From Acidothermaceae bacterium (GTDB taxonomy: Bacteria > Actinomycetota > Actinomycetes > Acidothermales > Acidothermaceae), in assembly GCA_025925185.1 (NCBI GenBank), contig JAICLV010000008.1, forward strand, positions 1 through 31,269: DNA of 31,269 nucleotides. The letters are read 5' to 3'. The notes under the pieces were generated by a model. That model saw only the letters and a program-made list of their open reading frames with translations, searched no databases and had not been told where the DNA came from. Made by a program: the position numbers and the translations under genes. This document shows, in pieces, positions 29,584 through 31,269 of the stretch (the first letter of the stretch is position 1; every line of letters starts with the position of its first letter).

Positions 29584-31269
29584 GGGCTGCGCTCACCGTC
29601 CCCACTGTCTCTAGCTGAAACTGCGAACCAAGTTCGGCGTACGCCAACACGGGCAGCCGCGGACTCGCGGTCTTGATCAACCGACGGAGAGCCGGCCGCA
29701 GCTGCGCCATGCAGGCGAGCACCGGGACGTTGCCCAACTGCTCGGCTCGCTCGGCCAGCCGGTTCGTGTCCATGACGATGTGCTCGGCATCTTCGGCGTC
29801 CAAGGCAAGGAAACTGCCCTGTTCTCCTGCTCGGAGCCGCTCGAGCATGCGCTGCTCGAGCAGCGGGTCGAGGGTGATCACCGCGAGCCGGCCGTCCTGG
29901 GCGTACTGCGCGGAGATCGCCGCGCCGAGGGTGGCCCGGGCCGCCTCGACGAGCCCCTCGGGATCGGTGCTTTGCCGCGCCCGCTGTGAGAGCGCCTCGA
30001 AGATCCGCACCAGGCCGCGGATCGCGACCTGCTCGTCGAGCAGCCCCTGGAGCACCCGCTGGACGTCGCCGAGTTGCAGCAGCGTCGGTGTGAGCTCCTC
30101 GACCACGATCGGGTCGGAGCGGCGGATCAAGTCGGTGAGGGTCTTCACGTCCTCACGGGACAGCAGTCGCGCGGCGTTGTTGCGCACGACCTCGGCGAGG
30201 TGGGTGGTGATGACCGACGCGCGGTCGACGACGGTCGCGCCGGCCAGCTCGGCCTGCTGGCGAAGCTCGTGCGGCAGCCACTTGCCGGGTAGGCCGAAGA
30301 CCGGCTCGGTGGTGGCGGTGCCAGGCAAGTTGGCGAGGTTGTCGCCGATCGCGAGCACGGCGCCGGGCGGCGCCTCGCCGCGGGCGATCTCGACGCCGTT
30401 GAGCCGGATCGCGTACGAGCCGGGCGGCAGGTCGAGGTTGTCGCGGGTGCGCACCATCGGGATGACCATGCCGAGCTCGACCGCGAGCTTGCGCCGCAGC
30501 GCGCGCACGCGCTCGAGCAGCTCGCCGCCGGCCGAGGTGTCGACGAGGTCCACCAGGTCGAAGGCCAGCTCGAGCTCAAGCGGCTCGACGCGCATCTCGT
30601 TGACCAGTGCCTCGGCGGAATCTGGCGCGGGCCCGGCCGTGAGCTCCGGCTGGTCGGCCTTTTCTTTCGCCTGCTCGGGGTCCTTCAGCCGCATGCCGAT
30701 CATTAAGACGGTGCCGCCGAGCACCAGGAAGGGCAGCTTGGGCAATCCCGGGATGAGCGCGAGCGCGATGACCGCGGCGCCACCGATGCGCACCGCCTGA
30801 CGCTGCGCGGTGATCTGCCGGATGACGTCGGTTCCCATGTCACCGTCGGTCGCCGCACGGGTGACGATCAGACCGGTGGAGACCGACAGCAGCAGCGCGG
30901 GGATCTGCGACACCAGACCGTCGCCGATCGACAGCAGGCTGTACGTGGACACCGCGTCGCCGGCCGACATGTGGCGCTGCATGATGCCGACGCCAAGCCC
31001 GCCGATCAGGTTGACCAGCGTGATGACGATCGCCGCGATCGCGTCGCCCTTGACGAACTTGCTCGCGCCGTCCATCGCGCCGTAGAAGTCGGCCTCGGCG
31101 GTGACCTCGGTGCGCCGTCTCCTCGCTTCATGCTCGTCGATGAGGCCGGCGTTGAGGTCGGCGTCGATCGCCATCTGCTTGCCCGGCATCGCGTCGAGAG
31201 TGAACCGCGCGCCGACTTCCGCGACGCGGCCGGCGCCGTTCGTGATGACCACGAACTGGATGATGATCA
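29567..31269 (-). CDS. flhA: Flagellar export gate protein FlhA (N-terminus outside window)
   Basis: About 567 codons are visible; the first 120 or so residues lie beyond the right edge. The first residues (IIQFVVITNGAGRVAEV) run straight into RFTLDAMPGKQMAIDADLNAGLI, the FHIPEP-family signature. Further membrane helices follow (DAIAAIVITLVNLIGGLGVGI, GLVSQIPALLLSVSTGLIV, and AAVIALALIPGLPKLPFLVLGGTVLMIG). The large cytoplasmic domain covers the last 350 residues (ELAFDLVDLVD..., GATVVDRASVITTHLAEVVRNNAARLLSREDVKTLTD). FlhA is the transmembrane gate of the flagellar type III exporter and docks export chaperones. Its stop lies inside the start of the FlhF-like gene. It shows the cell builds flagella, or once did. 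Confidence 0.97.
   Translation of the reverse strand, partial: IIIQFVVITNGAGRVAEVGARFTLDAMPGKQMAIDADLNAGLIDEHEARRRRTEVTAEADFYGAMDGASKFVKGDAIAAIVITLVNLIGGLGVGIMQRHMSAGDAVSTYSLLSIGDGLVSQIPALLLSVSTGLIVTRAATDGDMGTDVIRQITAQRQAVRIGGAAVIALALIPGLPKLPFLVLGGTVLMIGMRLKDPEQAKEKADQPELTAGPAPDSAEALVNEMRVEPLELELAFDLVDLVDTSAGGELLERVRALRRKLAVELGMVIPMVRTRDNLDLPPGSYAIRLNGVEIARGEAPPGAVLAIGDNLANLPGTATTEPVFGLPGKWLPHELRQQAELAGATVVDRASVITTHLAEVVRNNAARLLSREDVKTLTDLIRRSDPIVVEELTPTLLQLGDVQRVLQGLLDEQVAIRGLVRIFEALSQRARQSTDPEGLVEAARATLGAAISAQYAQDGRLAVITLDPLLEQRMLERLRAGEQGSFLALDAEDAEHIVMDTNRLAERAEQLGNVPVLACMAQLRPALRRLIKTASPRLPVLAYAELGSQFQLETVGTVSAARANAA

Noticed and set aside
1..31269. CRISPR array, insertion sequence, prophage or toxin-antitoxin pair
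   Set aside because: No spaced direct-repeat array, transposase, integrase or recognisable toxin-antitoxin pair was found on either strand.

Overview
The window is GC-rich, densely packed bacterial chromosome with many GTG starts and short or overlapping gene junctions. Several features point to a motile actinomycete (Actinomycetota): a tmRNA whose tag reads ADTNRAAYALAA, a HelD-type RNA polymerase recycling ATPase, secreted proteins with cell-wall-binding repeat 2 (PF04122), a nearby S41 peptidase-smpB-ssrA block, TANNNT-type -10 elements placed for leaderless mRNAs, and flagellar genes (flhA and partners). No plasmid, phage, CRISPR or insertion-sequence genes were seen. Genus cannot be read from the sequence.

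Layout. (1) 1-5523, minus strand: one candidate operon read as membrane-anchored HtrA-like protease, Sfp-type phosphopantetheinyl transferase, secreted PF04122 plus PQQ-type beta-propeller protein, GPR/YghZ-type aldo-keto reductase and the first 81 codons of acetoacetyl-CoA synthetase. Short direct repeats lie upstream of htrA. (2) 5646-7880, minus: HelD. (3) 7927-14683, plus: nicotinamidase, glycerol kinase (overlapping), an 1127-residue LacI-type ligand-binding/PAS/GGDEF/EAL protein and an HpnB-like glycosyltransferase. (4) 14649-17989, minus: MFS transporter, alpha/beta hydrolase and a peptidase S51-like protein fused to a cysteinyl-tRNA-synthetase-type C-terminal domain. (5) 18077-19902: a DUF2231-Rieske membrane protein, divergent from an AhpD-like protein and a PPOX split-barrel flavin/F420 protein. 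(6) 19899-21940: an unrecognised small protein and a TetR repressor, divergent from an alpha/beta hydrolase; two matching 17-bp inverted repeats sit on the shared promoter region. (7) 22125-24017: a second secreted PF04122 protein, carrying a seven-repeat YVTN propeller. (8) 24348-24866: GNAT acetyltransferase, then a strong hairpin terminator. (9) 25082-31269, minus: flhA (partial), a FlhF-like protein whose GTPase motifs are all degraded, a PilZ c-di-GMP receptor, a 90-residue two-helix membrane protein, S41 peptidase, smpB and ssrA.

How it fits together. c-di-GMP links two parts of the window. The composite enzyme at 10106-13489 has intact GGDEF, I-site and EAL residues, and an intact PilZ receptor lies in the flagellar operon. 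The two PF04122 proteins share an anchoring module but carry different propellers. smpB and ssrA form the trans-translation ribosome rescue pair and HelD rescues stalled RNA polymerase. The most unusual items are the FlhF pseudo-GTPase with its small membrane partner and the S51/CysRS-tail fusion. No wholly new defence or mobile system was found.
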